Origin: Campylobacter sp.
Lineage (GTDB): Bacteria; Campylobacterota; Campylobacteria; Campylobacterales; Campylobacteraceae
NCBI GenBank assembly: GCA_030532465.1
Contig: JAUNLC010000001.1
Span: 31,506-63,551, forward strand
Reading direction: 5' to 3'
Length of the DNA stretch: 32,046 nucleotides
Both the position numbers and the translations under genes were made by a program. Position 1 is the stretch's first letter; the number at the start of each line of letters is the position of its first letter. Positions 8,174 through 16,694 of this stretch are shown here, piece after piece. A model generated the notes under the pieces. That model saw nothing but the letters and a program-made list of their open reading frames with translations, had not been told where the DNA came from and did no database searches.

Positions 8174-9046
8174 TTAAAAATTAAATCCGTTTTTTATCTT
8201 TATAAATTTATTTAAAGTCTCTTCGTTTTCTTTAAGAGCTGCGGCATATACGGAGCGAACGAGTTTAACTTTGTTCATTTTTATTTCAAAAAGTTTTTCA
8301 TTTTTAAGGTGCTCTTCGACCAAAAATTTAGGCACAAAAGTAACATAATCATCGGCAAAATTATTAAGTATTGCACGCTGAACCATTATAGATCCGTCAA
8401 GTAAGTATGCACTTTTTAGATCAGCATAATTAATACCGTATTTTCCAAAGAAATCATTCAAATACGCCTTAGTTCTATCTTTAATAAACTTAAATTTATA
8501 GAGCTCTTCAAGCTTAACGCTATCTACAAGTTTTTTGTTTGAAACAAGGATAATCTCATAATCAAATAGCTTTTTGGTAACTAGATTATCGTCAAAAGAC
8601 TGTTCTAAAATGATGCATATATCACTTCTTCTGTCTTTTAAATGGGCTATAAGTTCGTTTTGATCTTTAATCCTTATATCAAGCTCGGCATCGATAACTT
8701 CTGAAATTTTATCAAGTATAAGAGGTATAAACGTCTCTCCGATAAGCTGAGTAGTCGAGATGATAAGAGGCGCTTTGTCGTTTTTGATATGTGATATTTC
8801 ATCTTTAAACCTAAACATAGCATTTTCAAAGCGAAGACAGAGCTTGTAAAATTTTTCACCCTCTCTAGTTAAGATAATGCCGTTTTTCTTACGCATTATA
8901 AGAGTAACTTTTAAAATCTCTTCTAACTTTTTAATCTGCAAAGTAACTGCGGGTTGAGATATTCCAAGAGATTTTGACGCTTTTGAAAAGCTTCTCTCCT
9001 TAACTATTTCCATGAAGGTGTAAATTTTACTAAAGTCGTTAATCAT
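8174..9046 (-). CDS. LysR-type transcriptional regulator
   Basis: This DNA-binding regulator has 290 residues, the normal LysR size. The N-terminal winged helix-turn-helix spans about residues 5-62, with the family hallmark SFSKASKSLGISQPAVTLQI, in which A-x-x-L-x-x-SQPAVT forms the helices, and then the wing with LTREGEKFY. Residues about 90-290 form the effector-binding domain. No specific effector can be read from it. The ATG at 9046 has AGGAAAAAGT upstream. The gene converges on the TonB receptor, so a link to iron uptake is possible but not shown. A typical LysR gene sits divergent from its target; here the divergent neighbour is the helicase operon, so the target may lie elsewhere. A T-N11-A dyad in its own promoter suggests autoregulation. 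Confidence 0.9.
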   Translation of the reverse strand: MINDFSKIYTFMEIVKERSFSKASKSLGISQPAVTLQIKKLEEILKVTLIMRKKNGIILTREGEKFYKLCLRFENAMFRFKDEISHIKNDKAPLIISTTQLIGETFIPLILDKISEVIDAELDIRIKDQNELIAHLKDRRSDICIILEQSFDDNLVTKKLFDYEIILVSNKKLVDSVKLEELYKFKFIKDRTKAYLNDFFGKYGINYADLKSAYLLDGSIMVQRAILNNFADDYVTFVPKFLVEEHLKNEKLFEIKMNKVKLVRSVYAAALKENEETLNKFIKIKNGFNF

Positions 9047-9084
9047 ACTTTTTCCTATTATTTTTGTTATTCTAGGCCAACATA

Positions 9085-9109
9085 ATATTATTGATTAAAA
9101 ATATAATAT
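9085..9109. promoter_or_regulatory. Candidate LysR box (T-N11-A dyad) upstream of the LysR gene
   Basis: ATATTAT (9085-9091) and ATAATAT (9103-9109) form an inverted repeat separated by 11 bases, giving the T-N11-A arrangement typical of LysR sites. It lies about 40 bp upstream of the LysR start codon, and the arms overlap possible minus-strand -10 boxes. The arms are pure A/T in an A/T-rich region, so chance is a real alternative. Confidence 0.35.
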
Positions 9110-9192
9110 CACAAATCACGTAATTATATTAATAAATGCTAAAATTTTACTGAAACAACTAATTTAAACACTGATTTTTAAGTTTGTTTTGT

Positions 9193-9198
9193 TACAAT
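9193..9198 (+). promoter_or_regulatory. Candidate -10 box for the uvrD-to-aat operon
   Basis: TACAAT in the T-rich context TTTGTTTTGTTACAAT, about 34 bp upstream of the helicase ATG. A second TACAAT at 9212-9217 is an alternative but lies too close to the start to leave much leader. Confidence 0.45.
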
Positions 9199-9231
9199 CT
9201 AACATAATAAATACAATATTTTGGAATCTTA

Positions 9232-11310
9232 ATGGAAGAACTTTTAAAATCTTTAAACGAGCAGCAAAGAGATGCGGCTACTCATTTAGACGGTCCTATG
9301 CTTATTTTAGCGGGTGCCGGCAGCGGAAAGACAAAGACTATCACAACACGTCTTGCGTACCTTATAAGCTCTGTAGGAATCGACCCGGCAAGCACGCTAA
9401 CGCTTACTTTTACAAACAAAGCCGCAAACGTTATGCGATCAAGAGCCTTAAATATGCTTGGCGAACAAGGAAAGAATTTCACCCCCCTACTTTGCACTTT
9501 TCATAAATTTGGGCTTTTATTTCTAAAATTTTATATAGACAGTATAGATCGCAAAAACAACTTCGTTATAATAGACACCGACGATAAAAAGCGTATTTTA
9601 AAGAGTTTTGAAAACCAACTGCCGACCCCTATTGTTTCAAGTGAAATTTCAAATTTCAAAAACTCTCTTTTAAGCGTTGAAGAGGTGTTTGCAAATTTAA
9701 GCCTTTATAGCGACACTTCCAAAAACAAAGACGGATACTATCTTAAAATAGCAAATGCCTACAAGCAGTATGAAGAGTATCTAAGCTCAAACAACCTTGT
9801 TGATTTTGACGATCTGCTTTGTTTAACTTATAAAATTTTAGATCAAGACGAGAATCTAGCCGATCAAATTTCTAAAAGATACCGCTACATAATGGTCGAT
9901 GAGTATCAAGATACAAATGATTTGCAGTATAAACTGCTTAGAAAGCTTTGCAAAAATCACGAAAATATCTGCGTGGTAGGCGATGATGATCAAAGTATCT
10001 ACGGTTGGCGAGGCGCAAAGATAGAAAATATATTAAATTTCAAAGACCAGTTTAAAGATACGAAAATAGTTCGTTTAGAGCATAATTACCGCTCTACAAG
10101 TGCGATTTTAAAAGCTGCAAACGAACTAATAGATCACAACAGAAACCGTCTTGGCAAAAAGCTTGTAAGCACGAAAGATCAAGGCGAAGATATCTTGTTT
10201 ATGGAGTCAAACGATGAAAATATGGAATCAAGCAAGATAGCAAAGCGGATAAAAGAGCTTTTAGAAAAAGGAGTGGATGCTAGCGAGATAGCCATACTTT
10301 ATCGCATAAACGCGCTTTCGCGCTCGCTTGAGGAAGGGTTAAATAAGGAAAAAATCCCATATAAGATGGTCGGCGGCGTGAAATTTTACGAAAGAGCCGA
10401 GGTTAAGGATATCATTAGCTATCTAAGGCTAGTGACTAACGAGAATGACGATTTTTCCATAAAGAGAATTATCAACCGTCCAAAACGCGGGCTTGGCAAG
10501 GTAAGCATGGCAAAGATCGAAAAGATAGCCTATGAAAATAAAATTTCAATCTTTGAAGCGATTTTAAATTTAGACGAGAAAGACGAAGGTTTCAGCAATA
10601 AAATCATAAAGGCTCTTAATGAATTTAGTGAAAATTTAAAAGAGCTTAAAGAGTGCGGCTCTCCTTATGAGCTTATAGATAAACTTGAGGCGAAATTCGG
10701 TATCAAAAAATACTACGAAAGCCTACCTGACGGAGCCGAAAGAGTAGCAAACATCGACGAATTTTACGCCATGATAAAAGATCAGATAAAGCAAAATCCA
10801 AGCTTTGAGCTTGAGGAGTTTTTAAACGAGCTTGCCCTTCAAAGCGAGCAAGACGGCATAAGCGAAGATGCCATATCCATCATGAGTATACATGCTAGCA
10901 AAGGGCTTGAGTTCGATCACCTCTTTGTAATCGGTCTTGAAGAAGGATTTTTCCCGCTAATTGGCGATACAAGCGACATAGAAGAGGAGAGAAGACTTGC
11001 TTACGTAGCCATAACAAGAGCCAAAAAGACTCTTACGCTAAGCTGCGTAAATTCAAGATTTTATAAAGGTCAGCGCACAAGGCTTGAAAGAAGCAGGTTT
11101 TTAAACGAGGCGGGCATTTGCACGGGAAGCCTCATCATACAAACCCAAACTTCAAACGAATACAAAAAAGGCGATTTGGTTAAGCATAAAATTTTTGGTA
11201 TCGGCAGAGTTACAGGCGTTAGCAAGGTTAAAAAAGATCTAAAATTAACCATAAATTTTGGCGGAAACGAGCGTGATATCATGTCAAGCTTCGTTGAAAA
11301 GGTCGTATGA
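9232..11310 (+). CDS. uvrD: UvrD/Rep/PcrA superfamily 1 DNA helicase
   Basis: This ATP-dependent 3'-5' DNA helicase acts in repair and replication restart. The 692-residue protein has the full SF1A set: a Q-motif (LNEQQRDAA, residues 8-16), Walker A GAGSGKT (28-34), motif Ia TLTFTNKAA, Walker B VDEYQD (222-227), motif III GDDDQSIYGWRGA, motif IV EHNYRS, motif V SIHASKGLEFDHLFVIGL and motif VI VAITRAKKTL. The C-terminal 50 residues form the small domain YKKGDLVKHKIFGIGRV, typical of PcrA/UvrD and used for partner binding. It heads a nine-gene block, and its last 4 bases overlap truB (ATGA). Campylobacter genomes name this gene uvrD, rep or pcrA. The helicase class is certain; the choice of symbol is less so. 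Confidence 0.93.
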   Translation: MEELLKSLNEQQRDAATHLDGPMLILAGAGSGKTKTITTRLAYLISSVGIDPASTLTLTFTNKAANVMRSRALNMLGEQGKNFTPLLCTFHKFGLLFLKFYIDSIDRKNNFVIIDTDDKKRILKSFENQLPTPIVSSEISNFKNSLLSVEEVFANLSLYSDTSKNKDGYYLKIANAYKQYEEYLSSNNLVDFDDLLCLTYKILDQDENLADQISKRYRYIMVDEYQDTNDLQYKLLRKLCKNHENICVVGDDDQSIYGWRGAKIENILNFKDQFKDTKIVRLEHNYRSTSAILKAANELIDHNRNRLGKKLVSTKDQGEDILFMESNDENMESSKIAKRIKELLEKGVDASEIAILYRINALSRSLEEGLNKEKIPYKMVGGVKFYERAEVKDIISYLRLVTNENDDFSIKRIINRPKRGLGKVSMAKIEKIAYENKISIFEAILNLDEKDEGFSNKIIKALNEFSENLKELKECGSPYELIDKLEAKFGIKKYYESLPDGAERVANIDEFYAMIKDQIKQNPSFELEEFLNELALQSEQDGISEDAISIMSIHASKGLEFDHLFVIGLEEGFFPLIGDTSDIEEERRLAYVAITRAKKTLTLSCVNSRFYKGQRTRLERSRFLNEAGICTGSLIIQTQTSNEYKKGDLVKHKIFGIGRVTGVSKVKKDLKLTINFGGNERDIMSSFVEKVV

Positions 11311-12128
11311 ACGCGATTTTTGTAGCAAATAAGCCCACAGGGATAAGCTCCAACCATTTTCTAAGCCGCTTAAAGCGCAAATACAATGTCAAAAAGGCGG
11401 GCTTTTCGGGCACGCTTGATCCATTTGCGAGCGGATGTCTAGTGGTGGCGTTTGGAAATCATACGAGATTTTTTAACTACATAAACAAAACGCCAAAAGT
11501 ATATATCGCAACCATTTGGTTTGGCGCTAAAAGCGAGAGTCTAGATAACGAAAACATAAGCGAGGTAAGGCAAACCAAGATGCTTAACTTAGCTAAAATA
11601 GAAGAAATTTTAAAAGAGCTAACGGGAGAAATCTCATACACTCCGCCAAAATTTAGCGCAAAACATATAAATGGCACAAGAGCTTATAAGCTTGCTCGCG
11701 AAGGAGTGGAATTTGAGCTTAAAAAACAGATCATGAAAGTGCATAACGCCAAAATTTTAAGCTATATGCATCCGTTTTTAACCATCAAATTAAGCGTAGA
11801 TGAAGGCTCATACATACGCTCTTACGCTCAAATTTTAGCCTCAAAACTAGGCGAGATAGCAACTCTTAGCGCGCTTCATAGATTAAGCGAAGGCGAGTTT
11901 AAATTTCAAGACGAGAGATTTTTAAATCCACTTGAAATTTTAAACTTGCCGCGCAACGAATACTTAGGCGACATAAGCGATCTGATGGACGGCAAAAAGC
12001 TAAATTCGGCAAATTTTAAAGAGCGCGAAAATAAAATATATTTAATATCTTTTGATAAATTTTTAAGCATCATTGAGATAAAAGATCAAACGGTCGAGTA
12101 CCGATTAAACAAGGCTACACTATGCTAA
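11307..12128 (+). CDS. truB: tRNA pseudouridine-55 synthase
   Basis: TruB converts U55 in the T-arm of nearly all tRNAs to pseudouridine. The 273-residue protein has the N-terminal strand FVANKPTGISSN, where KP-GI-S is the family's motif, and the catalytic SGTLDPFASG with nucleophile D38. Further on come the KFSAKHINGTRAYKLAREG segment and the RNA-contacting YIRSYAQILASKLG. It starts inside the helicase stop (ATGA, 4-base overlap) and ends 7 bases inside csrA, so translation is probably coupled through all three. The tail beyond residue 230 is short, as in other campylobacterial TruB proteins, with no obvious PUA domain. Confidence 0.94.
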   Translation: MNAIFVANKPTGISSNHFLSRLKRKYNVKKAGFSGTLDPFASGCLVVAFGNHTRFFNYINKTPKVYIATIWFGAKSESLDNENISEVRQTKMLNLAKIEEILKELTGEISYTPPKFSAKHINGTRAYKLAREGVEFELKKQIMKVHNAKILSYMHPFLTIKLSVDEGSYIRSYAQILASKLGEIATLSALHRLSEGEFKFQDERFLNPLEILNLPRNEYLGDISDLMDGKKLNSANFKERENKIYLISFDKFLSIIEIKDQTVEYRLNKATLC

Positions 12129-12352
12129 TACTTTCAAGGAAAGAAGATGAGAGCATACTTCTTGGTAAGGATATCAAGATCACGGTTGTCGGCATATCAA
12201 AAAGCGGCGTTAAGCTTGGTATAGAAGCTCCTAAAAACATGATGATATTGCGCTCAGAGCTTGCCGAAGAGGTCGCAAACAAAAACAAAGAGGCGATAAA
12301 ACAAAGCGATGAAGCCGTCCTAGCCGAGCTTAGTCAAAAAATACAAAAATGA
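12122..12352 (+). CDS. csrA: Carbon storage regulator, RNA-binding translational regulator
   Basis: CsrA binds GGA-bearing hairpins in mRNA leaders. In C. jejuni it represses flaA translation and is held off by FliW, coupling flagellin levels to filament growth. The 76-residue protein has the whole core MLILSRKEDESILLGKDIKI, then VGISKSGVKLGIEAPKNMMILRSEL, with the conserved R44 and E46 of the RNA-binding face. It is followed by an extended charged C-terminal tail, longer than in E. coli CsrA (61 residues) and usual for Campylobacter. It overlaps truB by 7 bases and ispE by 4 bases. This CsrA is made from a housekeeping operon, yet the flagellar rod genes begin only 5 kb downstream. Confidence 0.95.
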   Translation: MLILSRKEDESILLGKDIKITVVGISKSGVKLGIEAPKNMMILRSELAEEVANKNKEAIKQSDEAVLAELSQKIQK

Positions 12353-13092
12353 AAAGCTTTGCAAAGATAAACACTTTTTTAAAGGTTGTCGCAACGCGCG
12401 GAAACTATCATGAGATCATCTCTCGCTTTGTGCTTTGGAAAGGGCTATTTGATGAGATAAATTTCGTGCAAGCTGATAAATTTAGCATCGAATGCAACAA
12501 CCAAAGCATTAAAAACAATATAATCTTAAAAGCAAAAACCGCACTTGAAAATGCAGGCTTTAAAGACGAACTTGACGAGTTTTTTAGCTCACATAAAGTC
12601 ATGCTTACTAAAAATATCCCCATAGGTGCAGGGCTTGGCGGCGGAAGCAGTAACGCAGCGACTTTTTTAAAGATGGCAAACGAGGAGCTAAATTTAAAAA
12701 TTCCTCGCGAAAAACTTTACAAGATAGCCGAGCAAATCGGAGCTGACGTGGCGTTTTTCGTAAGCGACTTTGAGGCTGCAAACGTAAGCGGCATAGGCGA
12801 AGTGATAGAAGAATTTAAAGATGAAGTTCCAAGCTTGGAGCTATTTACTCCTCAGATTTTTGCCTCTACTCCGGCGGTTTACGGCGAATTTAGAGCAAAT
12901 TTTATGGATAAGATAGATGCGAATTTAGCGCGCAAGATGTCAAATTTAACCAGCTCGCAGCTGCTTGAAAGCTACAAAAATAGCGAGCTTAACGATCTTT
13001 ATGCGCCCTGCTTTAAAATTTATCCGCAAATGCAAAAATACAAAGATATGTTTTTAAGCGGCAGCGGCAGCAGTGTGTTTTGCTTGAAATGA
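12349..13092 (+). CDS. ispE: 4-diphosphocytidyl-2-C-methyl-D-erythritol kinase
   Basis: IspE phosphorylates the 2-hydroxyl of CDP-methylerythritol in the MEP pathway to isopentenyl diphosphate, needed for quinones and undecaprenyl phosphate. The 247-residue protein opens [12 protein letters not shown], the conserved K-x-N of substrate binding. The GHMP ATP-binding loop [18 protein letters not shown] is near residues 90-107, followed by [13 protein letters not shown] and the C-terminal GHMP motif [11 protein letters not shown]. It is shorter than E. coli IspE (283 residues), as in other Campylobacter, but every motif is present. ATGA overlap with csrA; smpB follows after 7 bases. Confidence 0.94.
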   Translation: MKSFAKINTFLKVVATRGNYHEIISRFVLWKGLFDEINFVQADKFSIECNNQSIKNNIILKAKTALENAGFKDELDEFFSSHKVMLTKNIPIGAGLGGGSSNAATFLKMANEELNLKIPREKLYKIAEQIGADVAFFVSDFEAANVSGIGEVIEEFKDEVPSLELFTPQIFASTPAVYGEFRANFMDKIDANLARKMSNLTSSQLLESYKNSELNDLYAPCFKIYPQMQKYKDMFLSGSGSSVFCLK

Positions 13093-13099
13093 GAGGAAA

Positions 13100-13555
13100 A
13101 TGGGTAAGGATTTAGCAAAAAATAAAAAAGCGCTTCACGACTTTAGTATACTTGAAACTTTTGAAGCCGGCATAGTATTAAAAGGTAGCGAAGTAAAGGC
13201 TCTGCGCGCAGGAAGAGTAAATTTAAAAGATAGCTTCGTGCGCATAATAAAAGGCGAGATGTTTTTACTAAACGCTCACATCAGCCACCTTGGCACGACG
13301 CATTCACACTTTAGACCCGATGAAAGAGCGCCAAGAAAGCTTTTAATGCATCGCAAACAGATAGATAAGCTATTTGGCGCGGTTACGCAAGAGGGACTGA
13401 CGCTAGTTGCGCTTGTGCTTTATCTAAACGATAAAAATATCGTGAAAGTCAAGGTAGCTCTTGCAAAAGGTAAAAATTTGCACGATAAACGCGAGAGTTT
13501 AAAGAAACGCGAAGCCGATAAAGAAGCGCGCGCTGCCATAAAGCGATATATCTAG
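13100..13555 (+). CDS. smpB: SsrA (tmRNA)-binding protein
   Basis: SmpB delivers tmRNA to stalled ribosomes so that incomplete proteins are tagged and degraded. The 151-residue protein shows [34 protein letters not shown] near the start, the classic SmpB strand order. The [13 protein letters not shown] segment follows, and then [20 protein letters not shown], whose basic tail reaches into the decoding centre. A GAGGAAA ribosome site lies just upstream of the ATG. The tmRNA gene (ssrA) itself is not in this window. SmpB is followed closely by ClpS/ClpA, which could degrade some tagged products. Confidence 0.95.
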   Translation: MGKDLAKNKKALHDFSILETFEAGIVLKGSEVKALRAGRVNLKDSFVRIIKGEMFLLNAHISHLGTTHSHFRPDERAPRKLLMHRKQIDKLFGAVTQEGLTLVALVLYLNDKNIVKVKVALAKGKNLHDKRESLKKREADKEARAAIKRYI

Positions 13556-13611
13556 CTCTTGCAAATTTGAGCATTTTTTCGTAAAATTTACAAAAACTAA
13601 AAAGGAAACGG

Positions 13612-14217
13612 ATGAGAAAAATATTTACGGCTATTTTATGTGTGCTATTTTTGGCTGGTTGCGGTAAAGAGGATGAGAGCGCAAAGGCTCCAAAGAAGAT
13701 AGAGGGCTATAAAACGGGCGAGGAGATAAAGCTAACAAGCGTATTTGGCAAAGAGCTAACTCTGCTTAGAACCGACGGAGGATTTGTTATAAAGGGCGAT
13801 GAGAGTAAGATCATCATGTTTGATATATTCGGCACTTTTTGTCCGCCGTGTCAAAAAGAAGCGCCTGAGCTAATGGACTATCAGCTTAAAAATGACAAAG
13901 ACTTTATACTTATCGGGCTTACTCACTTTGAAAACGTAACAAACGAGTATGTCGTAGAAAATTTCGCGCAAAAATACAACGCCTACTACTTCATATCAAA
14001 CGATACGCCGGTAAACGACAAGATAAGCGCGCAGCTGCTCGAGGATATCAAATATCCGCGTCTTGAATCCGTGCCTATCAAAATGGTGCTTAAAAACGGC
14101 GTTTATCAAACTCTAACGGATATCGGAAGCGGAAATTTCGGAGTGCCGTATTACCTTGGCGGAATTCACATGGGTAAGCTTGAAAAAGATATGCAGAGGA
14201 TAAGAAATGCCAACTAA
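13612..14217 (+). CDS. Thioredoxin-like lipoprotein (TlpA/ResA type)
   Basis: This is probably a periplasmic, membrane-anchored thiol-disulfide protein. The 201-residue protein begins with a lipoprotein signal: MRKIFTAILCVLFLAGC, with lipobox LAGC and the lipidated Cys at residue 17. A thioredoxin fold follows, with the active site C77-P-P-C80 in FGTFCPPCQKEAPELMDY and the usual alpha/beta continuation IGLTHFENV. A CPPC motif is often reducing or used for cytochrome c/thiol maintenance, but the partner is not shown. The equivalent C. jejuni gene sits in the same place between smpB and clpS. The ATG follows an AAAAAGGAAACGG ribosome site; its end overlaps clpS by 11 bases. Confidence 0.88.
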   Translation: MRKIFTAILCVLFLAGCGKEDESAKAPKKIEGYKTGEEIKLTSVFGKELTLLRTDGGFVIKGDESKIIMFDIFGTFCPPCQKEAPELMDYQLKNDKDFILIGLTHFENVTNEYVVENFAQKYNAYYFISNDTPVNDKISAQLLEDIKYPRLESVPIKMVLKNGVYQTLTDIGSGNFGVPYYLGGIHMGKLEKDMQRIRNAN

Positions 14218-14518
14218 AACAGGCGGCAAAGAAGAAATTTACAGCGATTTAAAGGATAAATTAGAATTTCCTAAGAAATTTAAGGTCATCTTGCTAAACG
14301 ATGACGTAACAAGCATGGATTTTGTAGTGGATATCTTAACTCAAATTTTTAACCACGATGCCCAAAGCGCGATAACCATAATGCTTAAAGTACACAACGA
14401 AGGAAGCGCTATTTGCGGAATCTATCCGAAAGAAGTAGCGCTTAGCAAGCAAAACGAGGTTAAAAAAGCCGCCGCAAGAGCAGGCTATCCGCTAAAAGTG
14501 CAGGTAGAGGAGGAGTGA
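14207..14518 (+). CDS. clpS: ClpS, N-degron adaptor for ClpA
   Basis: ClpS recognises proteins with N-terminal Leu, Phe, Tyr or Trp and hands them to ClpAP. The 103-residue protein has an unstructured N-terminal arm (about 1-25), then FKVILLNDDVTSMDFVVDIL with the NDD of the binding pocket. Next come MLKVHNEGSAICGIYPKEVA, with the pocket His, and the ending GYPLKVQVEEE. All key positions are intact. It starts within the thioredoxin-like gene (11-base overlap), and its stop overlaps the clpA start (TGATG). Next to clpA and aat, its role as the N-degron adaptor is well supported. Confidence 0.95.
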   Translation: MPTKTGGKEEIYSDLKDKLEFPKKFKVILLNDDVTSMDFVVDILTQIFNHDAQSAITIMLKVHNEGSAICGIYPKEVALSKQNEVKKAAARAGYPLKVQVEEE

Positions 14519-16683
14519 TGTTGGATTCGAATTTAAGCTATTTTTTGGAAAAAGCCGAGCGCTTTGCATACTCAAACTCGCACGAATACTTAACAAGCGA
14601 GCATGTTCTGTTCGTGCTTATAAATTTAAACGAGGAGAGCAGAGATATACTGGTTGAAGCGGGACTTAACGACATGGAAGGCCTTAGAAACGACCTTAAA
14701 AAATATCTTTCCCAAAACAACGAGCAAGTAAAGCCCGTAAGACAGCCTCGCATGACTCTTTTACTTGAGCAAATTTTTAAAGAGCTTGAAGAGGAGCTTA
14801 GGGCGCAAAATAAAAACATAGGCATTAGAGAGCTTTTATACAAGCTTGCTTTAAGCAAGGATAGTTTTTGTGCGAAAGCTCTTGAATTTTACGGAGTTGA
14901 TGCGGATAAACTCAAACAAAATAGCAAAGAAGCAAAAGAGAAATTTGAAAATTTAGCCAAATTTTCCATAAATTTAACCGCTTTTGCAAAAGACGGCAAA
15001 ATAGATCCGCTAATAGGCAGAGAAGATGAGCTTGCGCGTATGATGCAAACTTTAAGCCGCAGGAAGAAAAACAACCCGCTTTTAGTAGGCGAAGCAGGCG
15101 TCGGCAAAACGGCGATAGTTGAGGGTTTGGCTCTTAAAATAGCAAACGAAGAGGTGCCTGAAAAGTTAAAAAACGTGCAAATCTTCGCCCTTGATCTAGG
15201 AGCTATGATAGCTGGAACCAAATACCGCGGAGACTTTGAAAAACGCCTAAAAGACGTGATAGATGAGGCAAGCGAGCAAGAAAATGCGATCATTTTCATA
15301 GATGAAATTCACACCATCATAGGCGCCGGCTCAACAAGCGGCGGAAGTCTTGATATGTCGAATTTATTAAAGCCCGCCCTTGCAAGCGGCGCTCTTCGTT
15401 GCATCGGAGCTACTACATATGCTGATTATAGAAGCTTTTTTGAGAAAGAAAAGGCGCTTTCAAGGCGCTTTGCCAAGATTGACATAGAAGAGCCTAGCAT
15501 AGATGAGAGCTTTGAAATTCTAAAGGGGCTTTGCGAAAAATACGAGAAATTTCACGGCGTAAAATACGATAATGAAATTTTAAAACTAAGCGTGGAACTT
15601 GCCAAAAAATATATAAATGATCGCTTTTTGCCCGATAGCGCCATCGATCTGATAGATGAAGTAGGCGCAAGCTTGTCGCTTAAACAAAGCAAAAACATAA
15701 AGGTCAAACAAAGCGATATAACCGCCGTTTTAAGCAAGATAGCAAACATCCCCGATACGAATTTAAAGACGGATAATATCTCGTTCCTTAAAAATTTAGA
15801 AAGCAGGCTTAAGGCTGAAATTTTCGGTCAAGATAGTGCGGTTAAGACTCTAGCCGACGCGATCAAGCGCTCTTATGCAGGGCTTAAAAACCCAACCTCT
15901 CCTATCGGAGTATTTTTATTTACCGGCTCAAGCGGTGTCGGAAAAAGCGAGCTGGCGATATCTTTAGCTAGAAATTTAGGTGTAAATTTCGAGCGCTTTG
16001 ACATGAGCGAATATATGGAAAAGCACAGCGTATCGCGCCTTATCGGAGCGCCTCCTGGATATGTGGGCTTTGAAGGTGGAGGCATGCTTACAAATGCGAT
16101 CAAAAAACATCCTTATAGCGTGATTTTATTTGACGAGATCGAAAAGGCAAACGACGAACTTGTAAATGTATTTTTGCAAATTTTTGATAGCGCAAGCCTA
16201 ACCGACAATACGGGTGCAAAGAGTGATTTTAGAAACACTATCATCATAATGACTTCAAATTTAGGCTCAAAAGAGGCTCCAAAAATGGGCTTTAGTAAGG
16301 ATGAAAGCGGCAAAGCCGATAGTGCGGTTAAAAATTTCTTTAGTCCCGAATTTAGAAACAGGATCGATGCTATAGTGCATTTTAACGACCTAAGCGAAGA
16401 TGTGCTAGCTCTCATAACACAAAAAATACTTGATGAGATAAGCGCAAGCCTAAAAGATAAAAATGTAGCCATCAAAGCCGATATGAAGGCAAAAAGATAC
16501 CTTTGGGAAAAAGGATATAGTAAGGAATTTGGCGCTAGAAATCTAAAACGCGTAGTCCAAGATGAAATTTCAACCAAACTTAGCGAGGAAATTTTATTTG
16601 GCAAGCTTAAAAAAGGCGGAATTTTAAACATCAGCTTAAAAGATGAGAGGCTGTTGTTTAAATTTGATAAACCGGAAAAATAA
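14518..16683 (+). CDS. clpA: ClpA, ATP-dependent unfoldase of ClpAP
   Basis: ClpA is a hexameric AAA+ unfoldase that feeds substrates to the ClpP peptidase. The 721-residue protein has the N-domain (about 1-140, site of ClpS docking). Two ATPase rings follow: D1 with Walker A GEAGVGKT (191-198) and IIFIDEIHTIIGAG, and D2 with GSSGVGKS (470-477) and VILFDEIEKAN. The ClpP-contact loop is MGF (590-592) in place of the IGL of E. coli, so ClpP docking is expected. I chose ATG 14518: AGGAGG at 14508-14513 spaces well to it, while a GTG at 14515 would lie only one base from it. ClpP is not encoded in the window. Confidence 0.95.
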   Translation: MLDSNLSYFLEKAERFAYSNSHEYLTSEHVLFVLINLNEESRDILVEAGLNDMEGLRNDLKKYLSQNNEQVKPVRQPRMTLLLEQIFKELEEELRAQNKNIGIRELLYKLALSKDSFCAKALEFYGVDADKLKQNSKEAKEKFENLAKFSINLTAFAKDGKIDPLIGREDELARMMQTLSRRKKNNPLLVGEAGVGKTAIVEGLALKIANEEVPEKLKNVQIFALDLGAMIAGTKYRGDFEKRLKDVIDEASEQENAIIFIDEIHTIIGAGSTSGGSLDMSNLLKPALASGALRCIGATTYADYRSFFEKEKALSRRFAKIDIEEPSIDESFEILKGLCEKYEKFHGVKYDNEILKLSVELAKKYINDRFLPDSAIDLIDEVGASLSLKQSKNIKVKQSDITAVLSKIANIPDTNLKTDNISFLKNLESRLKAEIFGQDSAVKTLADAIKRSYAGLKNPTSPIGVFLFTGSSGVGKSELAISLARNLGVNFERFDMSEYMEKHSVSRLIGAPPGYVGFEGGGMLTNAIKKHPYSVILFDEIEKANDELVNVFLQIFDSASLTDNTGAKSDFRNTIIIMTSNLGSKEAPKMGFSKDESGKADSAVKNFFSPEFRNRIDAIVHFNDLSEDVLALITQKILDEISASLKDKNVAIKADMKAKRYLWEKGYSKEFGARNLKRVVQDEISTKLSEEILFGKLKKGGILNISLKDERLLFKFDKPEK

Positions 16684-16694
16684 ATTCGGCGAGT

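Noticed and set aside
9189-9506. 105-residue plus-strand frame overlapping the helicase start
   Set aside because: It overlaps the Walker A region of the helicase in another frame and would start within its promoter. The composition is unlike a normal protein.
16113-16631. 172-residue minus-strand frame inside clpA
   Set aside because: A mirror frame of the clpA D2 domain, Ser/Leu/Phe-rich, without a ribosome site.
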